From Verrucomicrobiota bacterium (GTDB taxonomy: Bacteria > Verrucomicrobiota > Verrucomicrobiia > Limisphaerales > UBA1096): DNA of 15,709 nucleotides. A program made the translations under genes and the position numbers. Under the pieces are notes generated by a model. The model did no database searches, had not been told where the DNA came from, and worked only from the letters and a program-made list of their open reading frames with translations. The stretch is from positions 1 through 15,709 of the forward strand of contig JASLKI010000186.1 in the NCBI GenBank assembly GCA_030747575.1, in the 5' to 3' direction. Below are positions 13,950 through 15,709 of this stretch, one piece after another. How positions within the stretch are numbered: the stretch's first letter is position 1; every line of letters begins with the position of its first letter.

Positions 13950-15709
13950 ATGTTTCTCCGAATCACTACCTTGCTGACCTTGAGCGCAGGTTCCCTGTTT
14001 GCAACTAACGACACACTCGAGTGGAAATCGCTGCCTGACCTACCCGGCGGTTTTGGCGTTGCTGGGCCATTTGCCGGGACTCATAACGACACGCTGATAA
14101 TCGCAGGGGGTGCCAACTTCCCCGATGGTGTGCCATGGCGTCCGACCGCTGACGGCGGAACTTCGGCCAAAGTTTATTACGACACAATTCACGTCGTCAC
14201 GAAGGACGGCGCCGATTACTCGATCGCCGAGGCCAAAGCCAAACTCCCACAGGTGCTTGGCTACGGTGTCTCGATCTCAACCACCGACGGCGTACTGTGC
14301 ATCGGCGGCGAGTGGCGGAAGGACGGCGTCACCCATCGATCGGCCAAAGTATTCGCGGTTAGCCTCGCGGACGGACAGGTTGTCGTCGACGAAAATTACC
14401 CGCCGCTGCCCGATGCCACGACGGCTGCCGCCGGAGCGTTGGTCGGCAAAACGATTTACATCGCTGGCGGCGACAGCGGCGAAGGCGCGACCCAGAATTT
14501 TTGGTCACTCGACTTGGCCAAGCGCGATACGGACGACTTCAAGTGGGTCGAACTACCACCGTGGGACGGACCAGCGCGCACTCATCTCCTTGCCAGTGCT
14601 CAAAATGACGGCGGCACTGATTGCCTCTACATCTTCAGCGGCCGCATGAAGGACACCCAAGGCCGTTGGCACATGCTAAGCGACACTCACAAGTACAACC
14701 CCAAGTCAGGTAAGTGGAAAAGAGTAAACAACATACAAACCAAAGGAGACGCTCAGCCTCGTTGCGTCATGGCAGGCACCGCCGCCTCTGTCGGAACAAA
14801 CAGTCTGCTGCTGTTTGGCGGGGCTAATGGAAAACGTTTTATCACACTGGAGAGTTTGTCCGCTCAAATCACAGCCGCCAAGGCCGCAGGCAACGAGCAG
14901 GTTGCAGCTGCGCTGGATGCTGAGAAACAAAAAATACAGGACGCCCACGACGGTTTCAGCCGCGATATTCTTCTCTACAACACAGTCACCGACCAATGGC
15001 AAAAATTCGCAAACTTCAAGGAAGGCTCACGCAGTGCCACGGCACCGGGAGTGACGAAACTTGTACCCATCGGCAGCCACGTCACGACTACTGCCGTGCA
15101 ATGGGGCAATTCGATCATCATTCCCACCGGCGAAAGCAGCCCCGGCATTAGGACTAAGAATATTTGGAAAATAGATCTGGCCAGACAAAATGAAAACTTT
15201 GGGACTACAAACTGGATTGTAATGGTCTCCTACATGGGTGTCCTCATCGGGATCGGAATCTATTTTTCACGAAAAAACAATTCTACCGAGGATTATTTTT
15301 TAGCTGGTAGGCGAGTCGTTTGGTGGGCGGCTGGCTTAAGTATTTTTTCGACCATGCTGAGTGCCATCACTTATCTTTCCATACCCGCCAAAGCGTACGC
15401 CACAAATTGGACCTGGTTTATATTTAACATGACCATCCCGGTGATGGCGCCGGTTATTATATATTGTTTCCTCCCCTTTTATCGACGCTTGGGTATCACA
15501 AGCATCTATGAATATTTAGAGATGCGATTCAGCACGGGTTTACGAAAGCTTGGCAGCGCCAGCTTCGCCATCTTCCAACTCGCACGCATGGGCATAGTTA
15601 TACTGCTTCCCGCGCTTGCGCTGTCTTCGGTTACCGGTTGGGATGTTATATACTGCATTATCACCATGGGCGTTTTGAGCACAATCTATACAGTGCTTGG
15701 CGGCATCGA
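13950..15709 (+). CDS. Kelch-type (sialic acid) mutarotase fused to SSS-family sodium symporter (3' end outside window)
   Basis: The frame stays open for 586 codons to the window edge, so the C-terminus is missing. Residues 1-18 form a signal peptide (MFLRITTLLTLSAGSLFA). Residues about 25-410 form a Kelch propeller: LIIAGGANFPDG (49-60), VLCIGGE (115-121), TIYIAGGD (168-175), CLYIFSGR, LLLFGGANG (286-294) and IIIPTGESSPGIRT (389-402). GGANFP and the GE..PG.RT stretch match NanM/YjhT mutarotases, in the cyclically permuted form. A helical insert occupies about 300-335. From about 421 a solute:sodium symporter begins: TM1 at 422-440, then STEDYFLAGRRVVWW (445-459), TYLSIPAKAY (474-483) and further helices. 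The likely role is conversion of sugar anomers in the periplasm and Na+-driven uptake; sialic acid is the family-based guess. An in-frame ATG at 13911 would add 13 residues (MIPRCLAKRILTT); neither start has a clear ribosome site. Confidence 0.92.
   Translation, partial: MFLRITTLLTLSAGSLFATNDTLEWKSLPDLPGGFGVAGPFAGTHNDTLIIAGGANFPDGVPWRPTADGGTSAKVYYDTIHVVTKDGADYSIAEAKAKLPQVLGYGVSISTTDGVLCIGGEWRKDGVTHRSAKVFAVSLADGQVVVDENYPPLPDATTAAAGALVGKTIYIAGGDSGEGATQNFWSLDLAKRDTDDFKWVELPPWDGPARTHLLASAQNDGGTDCLYIFSGRMKDTQGRWHMLSDTHKYNPKSGKWKRVNNIQTKGDAQPRCVMAGTAASVGTNSLLLFGGANGKRFITLESLSAQITAAKAAGNEQVAAALDAEKQKIQDAHDGFSRDILLYNTVTDQWQKFANFKEGSRSATAPGVTKLVPIGSHVTTTAVQWGNSIIIPTGESSPGIRTKNIWKIDLARQNENFGTTNWIVMVSYMGVLIGIGIYFSRKNNSTEDYFLAGRRVVWWAAGLSIFSTMLSAITYLSIPAKAYATNWTWFIFNMTIPVMAPVIIYCFLPFYRRLGITSIYEYLEMRFSTGLRKLGSASFAIFQLARMGIVILLPALALSSVTGWDVIYCIITMGVLSTIYTVLGGI

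Noticed and set aside
13742..14014. 90-codon minus-strand frame across the divergent promoter region
   Set aside because: It overlaps the starts of both flanking genes, has no ribosome site and no family resemblance.
1..15709. Phage, toxin-antitoxin, CRISPR or transposon system
   Set aside because: No cas, integrase, transposase, toxin-like small gene pair, regular spaced repeat or tRNA-end attachment site could be found on either strand.

Overview
The window looks like a chromosomal piece of a free-living member of the PVC superphylum, most likely Verrucomicrobiota, possibly Planctomycetota. The grounds are the secreted haem/DUF1549-DUF1553 protein beside a Tat-exported DUF1501 protein, a Kelch mutarotase fused to a sodium symporter, and an FG-GAP propeller protein. 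All are typical of these phyla, where they go with turnover of sulfated or complex glycans. The DNA is fairly GC-rich, and lower in GC at the right edge. No RNA gene, CRISPR array, transposase or integrase was seen.

Layout: the 3' two thirds of recF (1-657, +) meets, tail to tail, a four-gene leftward block (6843 to 699). In transcription order this block is a secreted FG-GAP propeller protein; a conserved protein of unknown function with deoxyhypusine-synthase-like features, whose ATG lies 1 nt past the FG-GAP stop; a full-length Aas-type acyltransferase/acyl-ACP synthetase; and a small membrane-anchored AsmA-like protein. A gene-free stretch of 364 nt follows. Next comes a leftward two-gene unit (13745 to 7208): a 1666-residue secreted protein with haem motifs, WD40-like, Ig-like, DUF1549 and DUF1553 regions, then DUF1501. 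Diverging from it, across about 200 AT-rich bases, is a rightward gene that runs off the window. It encodes a periplasmic sialic-acid-type mutarotase joined to an SSS-family sodium symporter.

How the genes may work together: the divergent pair (mutarotase-symporter against the DUF1553/DUF1501 unit) suggests a glycan or sialic-acid utilisation locus, with extracytoplasmic oxidation or hydrolysis on one side and anomer conversion plus Na+-coupled uptake on the other. The Aas and AsmA-like pair points to envelope lipid maintenance.

The most striking signal is not a gene. The 8-bp palindrome TTGGCCAA occurs 14 times by hand count, where about 0.2 would be expected by chance. Nine copies extend to CTTGGCCAAG. 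All three codon phases are used, and several copies sit at the centre of longer palindromes, including a 42-bp near-perfect one over the aas stop codon. This resembles the HIP1 highly iterated palindrome of cyanobacteria but has a different sequence.
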